Assembly (NCBI RefSeq): GCF_030128825.1
Contig: NZ_CP119127.1
Coordinates: 664,001-728,000 of the forward strand
Source of the DNA: Sphingobium sp. WTD-1
Lineage (GTDB): Bacteria; Pseudomonadota; Alphaproteobacteria; Sphingomonadales; Sphingomonadaceae
Direction of reading: 5' to 3'
DNA: 64,000 nucleotides
In this document: piece after piece, positions 38,135 to 46,170 of the stretch
Layout: each line of letters opens with the position of its first letter
Position numbering within the stretch: position 1 is the stretch's first letter
Program-made: the position numbers and the translations under genes
The notes under the pieces: model-generated
Told to the model about the DNA's origin: nothing
The model's input: the letters and a program-made list of their open reading frames with translations, nothing else
Database searches by the model: none

Positions 38135-39187
38135 ATGTCCTACCGCCTGATCCGCCCGCTCTTCTTCGCGCTCGATGCCGAGCGCGCCCATAATCTGTCG
38201 ATCGCGTTGTTGCGGATGATGCCCACCGCAGCGCCGCTGAAAGCCGACCCGATGCTGGCACAGACGGTGGCGGGCATCGCCTTTCCCAATCCGGTGGGTC
38301 TGGCGGCGGGCTATGACAAGGATGGCCGGGTCGCGCACAAGATGCATGGGCTGGGCTTCGGCTTTGCCGAACTGGGCACGCTGACGCCGCTGGCGCAGCC
38401 GGGCAATCCCCAGCCGCGCCTGTTCCGCCTGGTCGAGGACAAGGCGGTGATCAACCGCTTCGGCTTCAACAATGGCGGCCAGGGCGCCGCCGCCGACCGC
38501 ATCGCCCGCTATCGCCGGCCGGTGGGGGATGGGCCGGTGATCGGCATCAATATCGGCGCGAACAAGGAAGCGACGGCAGCCGGGCGCGCCAATGCCGATT
38601 ATGCCACCGGCGTTACCTGCATGGCGCCACTGGCCGATTATCTGACCGTCAATATCTCCTCGCCCAACACGCCGGGCCTGCGCGCACTGCAGGGCCGGGC
38701 GGCGCTGGACGATCTGCTGGGGGCGGTGATGGCGGCGCGGCCCGAAGGTGGCCCGCCGATCTTCCTGAAGGTGGCACCCGACCTGGAGCCGGCCGATATC
38801 GAGGATATTGCCGCCGCCTGCATCGACCACCGGGTCGACGCGCTGATCGTGTCCAACACCACCATCACCCGCCCGGCACTGCAATCGCCCCATGCAGGCG
38901 AGACCGGCGGCCTGTCGGGCGCGCCGCTGACCGACCTGTCGCTGGGCAAGCTGCGCGACTTCCGCCGGCTGCTGGGCGACCGGCTGCCGCTGATCGGCGT
39001 GGGCGGCATCGCCAATGCGGAGCAGGCCTATGCCCGTATCCGCGCCGGTGCCTCGCTGGTGCAGGTCTATAGCGCGCTGGTCTATGAGGGCCCCTATCTC
39101 GCCAGGCGGATCAATGAAGGCCTGAAGGCGCTGATGGCGCGCGATGGCGTGCGGCATATCGGCGACGTGGTGGGGATCGACGCCTGA
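38135..39187 (+). CDS. pyrD: Dihydroorotate dehydrogenase (quinone), class 2
   Basis: 350 aa FMN enzyme oxidising dihydroorotate to orotate in pyrimidine synthesis, passing electrons to ubiquinone. The N-terminal amphipathic extension (YRLIRPLFFALDAERAHNLS) that reaches the membrane is present, as expected for class 2. The active-site segment is VNISSPNTPGLRALQ with the catalytic serine. NPVGLAAGYDKDG, RFGFNNGGQGA and GVGGIANAEQAYARIRAGAS are further family marks. The ATG at 38135 is preceded by a weak ribosome site. Confidence 0.96.
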   Translation: MSYRLIRPLFFALDAERAHNLSIALLRMMPTAAPLKADPMLAQTVAGIAFPNPVGLAAGYDKDGRVAHKMHGLGFGFAELGTLTPLAQPGNPQPRLFRLVEDKAVINRFGFNNGGQGAAADRIARYRRPVGDGPVIGINIGANKEATAAGRANADYATGVTCMAPLADYLTVNISSPNTPGLRALQGRAALDDLLGAVMAARPEGGPPIFLKVAPDLEPADIEDIAAACIDHRVDALIVSNTTITRPALQSPHAGETGGLSGAPLTDLSLGKLRDFRRLLGDRLPLIGVGGIANAEQAYARIRAGASLVQVYSALVYEGPYLARRINEGLKALMARDGVRHIGDVVGIDA

Positions 39188-39257
39188 TCCGTCCTTCCCG
39201 GACATGATCGAAACAAGACGGGTTGCGAAACGAAATGCGAGCTTTAGGGTGCCGGCC

Positions 39258-40967
39258 ATGACCTCCCGCCTGACCGGCCTGCTGGCCCCCTTCGCCCTGT
39301 TTGCCCCCCTTGCCCTGGCGCCCGTAACCGCACTGGCGCGCGAGCCGGTGGCGTTGAATGCCACCGTGTCCGCCGCCGATCCGCGCGCGGCGGCGGCGGG
39401 GCAGGAAATATTGCGCAAGGGCGGCAGCGCCACCGATGCGGCGATCGCGATGATGCTGGCGCTGAACGTGGTCGAGCCGCATAATAGCGGCATCGGCGGC
39501 GGCGGCTTCCTGATGCATCATGACGGCGCCAGCGGCGTGCTGGAATCGATCGACGGGCGCGAGACCGCGCCGGCCGCCGCCCGGCCCGACCGCTTCATGG
39601 GCCCCGATGGCAAGCCCCTGCCCTTCGTCCAGGCCTGGCCAGGCGGCTATTCGGTCGGCGTGCCGGGCAATCTGCGCATGGCATGGGAAGCCCATAAGAA
39701 ATGGGGCAAGCTGCCCTGGGCCGACCTGTTCCAGCCGGCGATCCGGCTGGCCGACGACGGCTTCCAGCTGGGCGAGCGCACCGCCACGGCGCTGAAGGCG
39801 TTGCAGAATATCTGGGCCGATTTCCCGGAAATCCGCAGCTATTACTGGATCGACGGGCAATTGCCGGCGGTCGGCACGACGCTGAAGAACCCGCCGCTGG
39901 CCGCCCTGTTCAAGCGGATCGCGGCGGAAGGGCCGGACGCCTTCTATCTGGGCGAGAATGCGCAGGCGATCGCCAAGGCGGTCACCAATGCGCCGCGGAA
40001 CCCGGTGCCGATGACGACCGACGACCTGGCCAATTACCAGGTCAAGGACCGCAAGCCGGTGTGCGGCCATTATCGCGTCTATACGGTGTGCGGGATGGGG
40101 CCGGCGTCGGCCGGCGGCATCACCGTGCTGCAGGTGCTGGGCATGGTCGAGCGCTTCCCGCTGGCGCAGTGGGGCAAGGATGATCCGCGCTCCTGGCACG
40201 TCATCGGCGAAGCGATGCAGCTCGCCTATGCCGATCGCGACACCTGGCTGGGCGACCCCGAATATGTCCATGTGCCGATCGCCGGGCTGATCGACCCCGC
40301 TTATTTGAAGCAGCGCTCGGGCGAGATCCGGCTGAACAAGGCGCTCACTGCCTATAAGCCCGGCCTGCCCGCCGGGGCGCAGCCGCGCACCAGCGCCCTG
40401 CCCCAGCCGGAAAGCGGCACCAGCCATTTCGTCGCGGTGGACCGCAATGGCGACATCGCTGCCTGGACATCGACGATCGAGAGCTTCTTCGGCAGCCAAC
40501 TGGTCGCCAATGGCGTGGTGCTGAACAATGAGCTGACCGATTTCAGCTTCACGCCCGAGAAGAATGGCGCGCCGGTCGCCAACCGGGTGGAACCGGGCAA
40601 GCGGCCGCTATCGTCCATGTCGCCGACCATCGTCTATGACGCCAAGGGCATGCCGATCTTCACCGTCGGCGCGGCCGGCGGCAAGACCATCATCATGCAG
40701 GTCGCCAAGGCGCTGATCGCCCATTTCGACTGGGGCCTGTCGGCGCAGGATTCGATCGCGCTGGGGCTGGAATTCTTCAATGGCGAGGGGCTGGTGCTGG
40801 AACAGGGCACGTCGCTGGAAGCGATGAAGGCGCCGCTGGAGAAACTGGGCCACCGCGTCACCATCTCGCGCCTGGGCCTCAAGGCCAATGCCGCCGAGCG
40901 GACCGCCGACGGCCACTGGATCGGCGCCGCCGACCCGCGCAGCCCCGGCGTTTCGCTGCAGGAATAA
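39258..40967 (+). CDS. ggt: Gamma-glutamyltransferase
   Basis: 569 aa periplasmic N-terminal nucleophile hydrolase that hydrolyses or transfers the gamma-glutamyl group of glutathione. The start ATG 39258 gives a clear signal peptide (MTSRLTGLLAPFALFAPLAL..TALA). The precursor is cut before Thr388 in ESGTSHFVAVD, the new N-terminal nucleophile of the small subunit. The glycine-rich GIGGGGFLMHH near residue 85, PLSSMSPTIV and GAAGGKTIIMQ are the other family signatures. It starts 70 bases after pyrD and may be cotranscribed. Confidence 0.95.
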   Translation: MTSRLTGLLAPFALFAPLALAPVTALAREPVALNATVSAADPRAAAAGQEILRKGGSATDAAIAMMLALNVVEPHNSGIGGGGFLMHHDGASGVLESIDGRETAPAAARPDRFMGPDGKPLPFVQAWPGGYSVGVPGNLRMAWEAHKKWGKLPWADLFQPAIRLADDGFQLGERTATALKALQNIWADFPEIRSYYWIDGQLPAVGTTLKNPPLAALFKRIAAEGPDAFYLGENAQAIAKAVTNAPRNPVPMTTDDLANYQVKDRKPVCGHYRVYTVCGMGPASAGGITVLQVLGMVERFPLAQWGKDDPRSWHVIGEAMQLAYADRDTWLGDPEYVHVPIAGLIDPAYLKQRSGEIRLNKALTAYKPGLPAGAQPRTSALPQPESGTSHFVAVDRNGDIAAWTSTIESFFGSQLVANGVVLNNELTDFSFTPEKNGAPVANRVEPGKRPLSSMSPTIVYDAKGMPIFTVGAAGGKTIIMQVAKALIAHFDWGLSAQDSIALGLEFFNGEGLVLEQGTSLEAMKAPLEKLGHRVTISRLGLKANAAERTADGHWIGAADPRSPGVSLQE

Positions 40968-41013
40968 GGAAGGCGATCAAGGCGAGCGCATCGCTGCGCT
41001 CGCCCGTCATGCG

Positions 41014-41511
41014 TCAGGCGCCCTTCTTGAGGTCGAGCCCGGCAACATTGAATTCGAACGGGAAGCGCTGGTCCTTCAGGCCAACGGCAAGATCGACCTT
41101 CAGGCTCTTGGCCTTGGCGATCGCCTCATAGGCATTTTGCGAGGGCATGATCTCGATCCCGTCCTTCGCTTCGGTCATGCGGCCCTTCCAGCGATGGGCC
41201 TTGCCATCGTCGGTCGTGGCATCGACCGCGCAGTCGGACAGGTCGCACTGGAAGGGCGCGCCGACCAGCTTCACCGTCACCGTCTTTTCGCCATTGGACA
41301 TGGGCTGGACCATCAGCACCGAGAAGGTGTCGGCGGCGGTCATGGTCTGCACGCTGTTGGCGCTGCCGATATAGGCGACCTTCTGGCCGGCGCCGGCGGT
41401 TTCATATTTCCAGACCTGGCCGATCTGGTCGCGCTGGGTCGGTTCCTTCTTGTCCCCGCCCGAACAGGCGGCCAGCAGGCCGAGCATGGCGAGGGGCATG
41501 ATATGACGCAT
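41014..41511 (-). CDS. Hypothetical lipoprotein
   Basis: 165 aa with a type II signal peptide: MRHIMPLAMLGLLAAC, Cys16 being the lipidated residue in the lipobox LAAC. The +2 residue is Ser, so outer-membrane sorting is expected. The mature part has a two-cysteine loop (FQCDLSDCAVD) that could form a disulfide, and no known domain. The gene converges with ggt and lies downstream of sufE in the same direction. Function unknown. Confidence 0.75.
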   Translation of the reverse strand: MRHIMPLAMLGLLAACSGGDKKEPTQRDQIGQVWKYETAGAGQKVAYIGSANSVQTMTAADTFSVLMVQPMSNGEKTVTVKLVGAPFQCDLSDCAVDATTDDGKAHRWKGRMTEAKDGIEIMPSQNAYEAIAKAKSLKVDLAVGLKDQRFPFEFNVAGLDLKKGA

Positions 41512-41562
41512 TGTCGCATTCTCCTTGTCAGGTGAGAACGCGGGGATGCGCGGGAGTTTCCG

Positions 41563-41988
41563 TCAAGCGTAGCGAGCAGCGGTCTCGCGGATCAGGGCGA
41601 TCATGTTGGGAATGCCCTGGGTGCGGTTGGAGCTGAGCTGGTTCTTGAGGTCGAAGGGGGCCAGCGCACCCTCGATATCGGTCGCGCCGATCTGTGCCGG
41701 GGCGCGGTCCTGCACGGTCAGCAGCACCAGCGCGATGATCCCCTTGGTGATGGCGGCATTGCTGTCGGCAAGGAAATGGAGCCGGCCATCATCGAGCACC
41801 GTGGGATAGACCCAAACCGCCGCCGAACAGCCCCGCACCAGCGTCATATCGGTCTTGAGCGCGTCGGGCATATCCTCCAGCCCCCGGCCCAGATCGATCA
41901 ACAGGCGATAGCGATCATCGGCGTCGAGAAATTCATATTCTTCCTGGAGGTCGGCCAGAACGGGCATCGGGGCGGGCTGATCGGTCAT
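41563..41988 (-). CDS. sufE: Sulfur acceptor protein SufE
   Basis: 141 aa. It accepts persulfide sulfur from SufS and passes it to SufB. The receiver cysteine is Cys54 in LVRGCSAAVWVYP. DRYRLLIDLGRGLEDMP and SNRTQGIPNMIALIRETA are typical. An ATG at 41997 would add three residues (MGG); neither start has a strong ribosome site. It is separated from the suf operon by about 5 kb, which is common outside enterics. Confidence 0.93.
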   Translation of the reverse strand: MTDQPAPMPVLADLQEEYEFLDADDRYRLLIDLGRGLEDMPDALKTDMTLVRGCSAAVWVYPTVLDDGRLHFLADSNAAITKGIIALVLLTVQDRAPAQIGATDIEGALAPFDLKNQLSSNRTQGIPNMIALIRETAARYA

Positions 41989-42075
41989 GCCGCCCATATA
42001 GGGGGAAAAGCGGTGCGGGAAAGCCCGAAACCGGTCCCCAAGCGGAGGGAATCGGCTTCGCCTCTGGCTCAGCCT

Positions 42076-42113
42076 GGCCCTTCGACTTCGCTCAGCGCGA
42101 ACGGAGAAGGGCC
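42076..42113 (-). terminator. Repeat-type hairpin at the end of the psp operon
   Basis: Arms GGCCCTTC (42076-42083) and GAAGGGCC (42106-42113), containing CGACTTCGCTCAGCGCGAACGG, a common sphingomonad extragenic repeat form. It begins one base after the stop of the last PspB-like gene. Confidence 0.5.
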
Positions 42114-42114
42114 G

Positions 42115-42348
42115 TTACAGATCGACGCCGGCGGCGATGGCTTCGAGCTTGCGGATGCGTTCCTTGAGGTCGGCGACCTCGATCCGGGCGGCGGCCGAGG
42201 GCGGTGCGGCTTCCTCGCTGCGGCGGCTCAGTTCCGCCCGCTTGAGGTCGAGCCAGCCATTCCAGCCGCGCAGCGACGCGAAGGCGACGATGGTGAGGCC
42301 GGCGAGGCCGGCGGTGGCCATGGTGAGGTAGAAGAGGGGATCCTGCAT
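42115..42348 (-). CDS. PspB-like small membrane protein 4
   Basis: 77 aa: one N-terminal transmembrane helix (FYLTMATAGLAGLTIVAFAS) followed by a charged coiled-coil region with KERIRKLEAIAAG. It is the most diverged of four PspB-like genes following pspC and lacks the RHGYPxEN motif. It is the last gene of the operon. Probably an inner-membrane protein with a cytoplasmic tail; role unknown. Confidence 0.7.
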   Translation of the reverse strand: MQDPLFYLTMATAGLAGLTIVAFASLRGWNGWLDLKRAELSRRSEEAAPPSAAARIEVADLKERIRKLEAIAAGVDL

Positions 42349-42376
42349 GATGTCCTCCCTGTGTCCTTTGCCGCGA

Positions 42377-42628
42377 TCAGTCGCGGTCCTTGAGCTTCTC
42401 GAATTCGCGCTCCAGCGCGGTCGAACTGTCGGTGGCGAGCCGTTCCAGCACGGCGACCCGGTCCTTGAGCGCCTTCACTTCGGCGCGGAGGCGTTCAGCC
42501 TCCGGATCGGGACCGCGCTGGATGAAATCCTCGCCCTTGTGGCGGCGCACGACGCCATATTTGGCGCGGACGACGCTGGCGATGGCGGTGATCGCGACGA
42601 TGGCGACGACCATTTCAAACGGGTTCAT
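42377..42628 (-). CDS. PspB-like small membrane protein 3
   Basis: 83 aa. A transmembrane helix (MVVAIVAITAIASVV) is followed by RAKYGVVRRHKGEDF, where its paralogues have RARHGYPVEN, then a coiled coil with KDRVAVLERLATDSSTALER and EFEKLKD. The VLERLATD core is shared with pspB and the two genes upstream. It is cotranscribed with them (28-30 base gaps). Confidence 0.75.
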   Translation of the reverse strand: MNPFEMVVAIVAITAIASVVRAKYGVVRRHKGEDFIQRGPDPEAERLRAEVKALKDRVAVLERLATDSSTALEREFEKLKDRD

Positions 42629-42658
42629 GTTTGTCCTCCCTTGAGGCGCGCGGGGCGA

Positions 42659-42970
42659 TCAGTTCGCCGGGCCGCGCAGCCGCTCGATTTCGCGATTGAG
42701 CTGATGACTTTCATCGGTGACGATCCGCTCGACCACGGCGAGCCGGTCCTTCATCGAGCCGATTTCGGCGCGCAGCTGGGCATTTTCCTGGCTGATCAGC
42801 TTGATACGCTCGACCATTTCCTCATTCTTCTGCGGATAGACCGCCTTGCCCCAGCTATTTTCCAGCGGATAGCCGTGCCGGATGCGAAGCCAGGTGGTAA
42901 AAACCCAACCCGCGACACCCAGCGATCCGACGATGACCGCAGCAGGCGCAAGAACTTCAACTGGAACCAT
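42659..42970 (-). CDS. PspB-like small membrane protein 2
   Basis: 103 aa. A transmembrane helix (PAAVIVGSLGVAGWVFTTWL) is followed by RIRHGYPLENSWG and a long coiled coil (NEEMVERIKLISQENAQLRA) that ends KDRLAVVERIVTDESHQLNR and EIERLR. It is clearly paralogous to the next gene upstream (TTWxRxRHGYPxEN; VERIxTD). ATG 42970. Confidence 0.78.
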   Translation of the reverse strand: MVPVEVLAPAAVIVGSLGVAGWVFTTWLRIRHGYPLENSWGKAVYPQKNEEMVERIKLISQENAQLRAEIGSMKDRLAVVERIVTDESHQLNREIERLRGPAN

Positions 42971-42998
42971 GATCTTTACTCCCCTTGCCTGGTCAGCG

Positions 42999-43289
42999 TC
43001 AGCGCAGCGCGTCGATATCGCGCGCGGTCCGGGCGGCGGGATCGGTGGCGATCCGTTCGAGGACTGCGATGCGTTCTTCGAGGCGGCTGATGCGGCCAGT
43101 CAGCTTTTCGTTTTCACTTGAAAGAAGGTCGATTTTTCGACCGGCGTCGGGATCTGTTCGATGAACGGTGCCCGTCCATTCATTTTCAACCGGATAACCA
43201 TGGCGGGCACGGACCCAGGTGGTGAACATCCAGCCCAGCGTCGACATGGCGATGATGGCCAGAACGAAGGTCGGTCCTGCGAAATTCAT
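42999..43289 (-). CDS. PspB-like small membrane protein 1
   Basis: 96 aa. The transmembrane helix FVLAIIAMSTLGWMFTTWV leads into RARHGYPVENEW, then a coiled coil (KIDLLSSENEKLTGRISRLE) and ERIAVLERIATDPAARTARD with the C-terminal IDALR. It directly follows pspC and is the best match between PspB and the three later paralogues. Probably binds PspA or PspC at the inner membrane, which is inference. Confidence 0.78.
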   Translation of the reverse strand: MNFAGPTFVLAIIAMSTLGWMFTTWVRARHGYPVENEWTGTVHRTDPDAGRKIDLLSSENEKLTGRISRLEERIAVLERIATDPAARTARDIDALR

Positions 43290-43331
43290 GGCCTTAACTC
43301 CCCGTTATTGCTGCCCGGTCCTGGCTATGCT

Positions 43332-43712
43332 TCAGCGCAGGCTGTCGATCTCGTCGGCGAGGCGCGTGTTGCGGCTGGTATAATAGACCTCGATGTCGGC
43401 GAGGCGGCGGTCGATGTCGCGGAACTTGGAGCGGACGTCGCGGGTGGAGCGCGCCGGGTTGGTGCGCACGCCCTGCCAGAATTTCTCGTCGTCCCGATCC
43501 GAATAGAGGCCCTGGGGCTTGGCATCGGCGAAATAGGCGGCGGCGAAATAGGCGATCAGCGTCCAGGGGAAGGCGCCCATGAGGGTCACCAGCACCGCGC
43601 CGACCCGAACCCAGACCACGTCGATCCCGGTATAGTCGGCGATGCCGGAGCACACGCCCATCCACTTGCCATTCTGCTTGTCGAGATAGAATTTGGTGCG
43701 GCGGGCGCTCAT
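43332..43712 (-). CDS. pspC: Phage shock protein C
   Basis: 126 aa. The PspC domain covers residues 5-65: KFYLDKQNGKWMGVCSGIAD, YTGIDVVWVRVGAVLVTLMG, with one or two membrane passes through PWTLIAYFAAAYF. It then carries a tail (DIDRRLADIEVYYTSRNTRL, ADEIDSLR) that resembles the tails of the PspB-like proteins encoded next. ATG 43712 has a GGAGG site and starts 1 base from the pspB stop. With PspB it senses inner-membrane stress and binds PspA. Confidence 0.93.
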   Translation of the reverse strand: MSARRTKFYLDKQNGKWMGVCSGIADYTGIDVVWVRVGAVLVTLMGAFPWTLIAYFAAAYFADAKPQGLYSDRDDEKFWQGVRTNPARSTRDVRSKFRDIDRRLADIEVYYTSRNTRLADEIDSLR

Positions 43713-43713
43713 G

Positions 43714-43980
43714 TCAGTTCCTCCGGTCGAAGTCGTAATTATCGTCCTGTGCCGGACGTTGCGGGCGGAAGTCGGGATTGTCGGCTGCGACGATCCGTTC
43801 GACCGTCTGCAGCCTGTCTTCGAGACGGCGGGCGAGCAGGTGGAGTTCGTCCAGCAGCCGCTCATCCTCGTCGGTGATCTTGGGTGCCTGCTTCCACTTG
43901 GTGACATAGTGGAAGATCAGCCAGGGCATGCCGATGAACAGCATGCCGCAGACCATGATAGGCAAGAAGACGTCTTCCAT
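43714..43980 (-). CDS. pspB: Phage shock protein B
   Basis: 88 aa. The N-terminal transmembrane helix (FLPIMVCGMLFIGMPWLIFH) is followed by the family YVTKWKQAPKITDEDERLL and a coiled coil with DRLQTVERIVAADNPDFRP. It anchors in the inner membrane and helps PspC release PspA from PspF. It starts 4 bases after pspA in the operon. Confidence 0.92.
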   Translation of the reverse strand: MEDVFLPIMVCGMLFIGMPWLIFHYVTKWKQAPKITDEDERLLDELHLLARRLEDRLQTVERIVAADNPDFRPQRPAQDDNYDFDRRN

Positions 43981-43984
43981 GGAA

Positions 43985-44653
43985 TCAGGCTCCCTTGTTC
44001 ATCGAGGCCTTGAGCGCGGCGAGATCGGCATCGACCTTGTCGGCCGACTTCAGCTCCGCGATTTCTTCTTCCAGCGTCTTGGGCTGTGCGCCCAGACCCA
44101 TGGCATCGGCGCGGCCTTCGGCCATATCGACGCGGCGTTCGAGCATGTCGAAGCGGGCAAAGGCTTCGTTGACCTTCTCGCCGGCATAGGCTTCACGCAC
44201 CCGCAGGCGGTTCTGCGCGCTTTCCATGCGGCTGACCAGGCTGTTCTGGCGGGCACGCGCCTCGCGCAGCTTGCCCTGCAGCTTGGCGATGTCCTCTTCC
44301 GACGCCTTCAGCGCCTCGTCCAGCACCTCGATCTCGTGGGAGAGATGCTCGGCCATGTCGGCGGCCTTCTGGCGTTCGACGAGGGCAGCCTTGGCGAGAT
44401 CCTCGCGGTCCTTGCTGAGGGCCAGCTGTGCCTTTTCGGTCCAGCCGTCCTGCAGCGCCTGCAGCTTGCCGATGTGGCGACGCATTTCCTTCTGGTCGGC
44501 GATCGTGCGGGCGGCGGACGCGCGCACCTCGACCAGCGTCTCCTCCATTTCGAGGATGATCATGCGGATCATCTTCGCCGGGTCTTCGGCCTTGTCGAGC
44601 AGGTCGGTGACATTGGCGGCGATGATGTCTCGGGTGCGGGAGAAAATACCCAT
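43985..44653 (-). CDS. pspA: Phage shock protein A
   Basis: 222 aa ESCRT-III-like coiled-coil protein: MGIFSRTRDIIAANVTDLLD amphipathic N-terminus, then continuous heptads to about residue 215. It binds stressed inner membrane and, when free, inhibits the activator PspF. ATG 44653 is preceded by AGGAGCACCGTTAAA. A longer open frame upstream has no family similarity. Confidence 0.96.
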   Translation of the reverse strand: MGIFSRTRDIIAANVTDLLDKAEDPAKMIRMIILEMEETLVEVRASAARTIADQKEMRRHIGKLQALQDGWTEKAQLALSKDREDLAKAALVERQKAADMAEHLSHEIEVLDEALKASEEDIAKLQGKLREARARQNSLVSRMESAQNRLRVREAYAGEKVNEAFARFDMLERRVDMAEGRADAMGLGAQPKTLEEEIAELKSADKVDADLAALKASMNKGA

Positions 44654-44685
44654 TTTAACGGTGCTCCTGGTCTTCTCTTCAAGGG

Positions 44686-44723
44686 GGCCGGGGCGGACGA
44701 GAGGGGGCATGTCCGCCCCGGCC
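44686..44723 (-). other. Intercistronic 13-base-pair stem before pspA
   Basis: GGCCGGGGCGGAC (44686-44698) pairs perfectly with GTCCGCCCCGGCC (44711-44723) around a 12-base loop. It lies between the small leader gene and pspA, without a T-run. It could lower read-through or protect an mRNA end so that the two genes are made in different amounts. Confidence 0.55.
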
Positions 44724-44737
44724 TGGGTCGTGCGGCC

Positions 44738-44911
44738 TTACGCCAGATAGCGCAGGGTCGCGGGGGTATCCTGGGTCGCGAGGACCGGCGCTTCGCTGGC
44801 GCGGGCCGGGCCGACCGCCGAAAGGATCATGGTCGATCCGAACAGGACGGCGGCAATGGCGACCGACATCAGCTGACCGATTTCGCGAACGCTGTTGCTG
44901 TTCTTTTCCAT
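44738..44911 (-). CDS. Small single-helix membrane protein, first gene of the psp operon
   Basis: 57 aa from ATG 44911 (AAGGAG ribosome site 8 bases upstream). MEKNSNSVREIGQLMS is followed by the hydrophobic helix VAIAAVLFGSTMILSAVG and then PARASEAPVLA, which could also be a signal-peptidase site (ARA-SEA). It is either a small inner-membrane protein or a secreted 20-residue peptide. It stands directly behind the sigma54 promoter, so it should be highly induced with pspA. No family recognised. Confidence 0.65.
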   Translation of the reverse strand: MEKNSNSVREIGQLMSVAIAAVLFGSTMILSAVGPARASEAPVLATQDTPATLRYLA

Positions 44912-44979
44912 CTTCAACACTCCTTGAACCTGGCCTTCTAAAGGTGCCGCCTGTCTGTGCAGCGGCTTCTTTCCCAACA

Positions 44980-44996
44980 TTGCAGAGGCCGTGCCA
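44980..44996 (-). promoter_or_regulatory. Sigma54 promoter of the psp operon
   Basis: Minus-strand TGGCAC-GGCCT-CTGCAA has the -24 GG and -12 GC exactly 10 bases apart, as sigma54-RNA polymerase needs. Transcription would start near 44968, 57 bases before the small leader gene. The sigma54 activator PspF is encoded divergently right next to it, which makes the assignment strong. Confidence 0.85.
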
Positions 44997-45036
44997 ATTT
45001 TCGAAAAGCGCAGAAAACAGCCATTTTTTCAGGATT

Positions 45037-45051
45037 TGGCACGGCTACGCA
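45037..45051 (+). promoter_or_regulatory. Second sigma54-like box facing pspF
   Basis: Plus-strand TTGGCACGGCTACGCAAA repeats the first ten bases of the psp promoter in inverted orientation (GCCGTGCCAA...TTGGCACGGC, 44987-45045), but its GG and GC are 9 rather than 10 bases apart. It may be a degenerate sigma54 promoter, a PspF-linked upstream site or a decoy. Confidence 0.35.
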
Positions 45052-45098
45052 AAGATTTTGCTTGCTGAAAGTTGGGAAATTTCCCCATATTTTGGCGC

Positions 45099-46130
45099 AT
45101 GGAGAAAAATACCCAGTTTGTCGGCCAGTCGCTGGCCTTTCTCGACGCCGTCGAGCTGGCCGGGCGGGCCGCCGAACTCAATCGTCCGGTGCTGGTGATC
45201 GGCGAACGCGGCACCGGCAAGGAGCTGATCGCCGAGCGCCTGCATCATCTGTCGCCGCGCTGGGGGGAGCCGCTGATCGTGATGAACTGTGCCGCCCTGC
45301 CCGAGACGCTGATCGAGGCGGAACTGTTCGGCCATGAACAGGGCGCCTTCACCGGCGCGACCAAGGCGCGGCCGGGCCGGTTCGAGGAAGCCGATGGCGG
45401 CACCTTGTTCCTGGACGAGTTGGGCACCTTGTCGATGGCCGCGCAGGAGCGACTGCTGCGCGTGATCGAATATGGCGAGGTGACGCGGATCGGATCGTCG
45501 CGACCGGTGATGGTCGATGTCCGCATCGTCGCGGCGACCAACGAGGATCTGCCCGCTGCCGCCGATGCCGGGCGCTTCCGCCCCGATCTGCTCGACCGAT
45601 TGAGCTTCGAGGTCATTACCCTGCCGCCGCTGCGCGCGCGCGAAGGCGACATAACAGTGCTGGCCGACCATTTCGGCCGGCGCATGGCGGCGGAACTGAA
45701 CTGGCCGCAATGGCCGGGTTTCTCCGCTGCCTGCGCGGCCGAACTGGAAGGCTATGGCTGGCCGGGCAATGTGCGCGAACTGCGCAATGTGGTGGAGCGG
45801 GCGGTGTATCGCTGGCCCGAGCCGGGGCGGCCGATCTCGTCCATTGTGTTCGACCCCTTCGCCTCGCCCTGGAAACCGCGCCCACTGATGCCGGGAGCTG
45901 CGACACCGTCAGCGGAAAGCGCGACGCCGGCACCGGTGACCGCATCGGTGATGAACGGTCATGGCGATGTCACCGATCTCAAATCGGCGGTCGACGCGCA
46001 CGAGGCGGCGATCGTGCGGGCGGCGCTGGAACGGTTCCGCTATAATCAGCGGGCGACCGCCAAGGGGCTCGGCCTGACCTATGACCAGTTGCGCCACTGC
46101 ATGAAAAAACATGGGCTGAGCGCGGGATAG
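45099..46130 (+). CDS. pspF: Phage shock operon sigma54 activator PspF
   Basis: 343 aa. It lacks a regulatory N-terminal domain, as PspF does. The AAA+ domain holds Walker A IGERGTGKELIAERLH, the sigma54-contacting GAFTGA loop (EQGAFTGATKARPGRFE), Walker B GGTLFLDELG and the arginine region RFRPDLLDRLSFEV. The C-terminal Fis-type helix-turn-helix is NQRATAKGLGLTYDQLRHCM. ATG 45099 aligns with the E. coli start; an upstream TTG would add 9 residues. The gene is divergent from the psp operon it should activate. Confidence 0.95.
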   Translation: MEKNTQFVGQSLAFLDAVELAGRAAELNRPVLVIGERGTGKELIAERLHHLSPRWGEPLIVMNCAALPETLIEAELFGHEQGAFTGATKARPGRFEEADGGTLFLDELGTLSMAAQERLLRVIEYGEVTRIGSSRPVMVDVRIVAATNEDLPAAADAGRFRPDLLDRLSFEVITLPPLRAREGDITVLADHFGRRMAAELNWPQWPGFSAACAAELEGYGWPGNVRELRNVVERAVYRWPEPGRPISSIVFDPFASPWKPRPLMPGAATPSAESATPAPVTASVMNGHGDVTDLKSAVDAHEAAIVRAALERFRYNQRATAKGLGLTYDQLRHCMKKHGLSAG

Positions 46131-46170
46131 GGCGGCACAAGGCCGCCCTGCCTGACCGTTTGAGAAAGCC

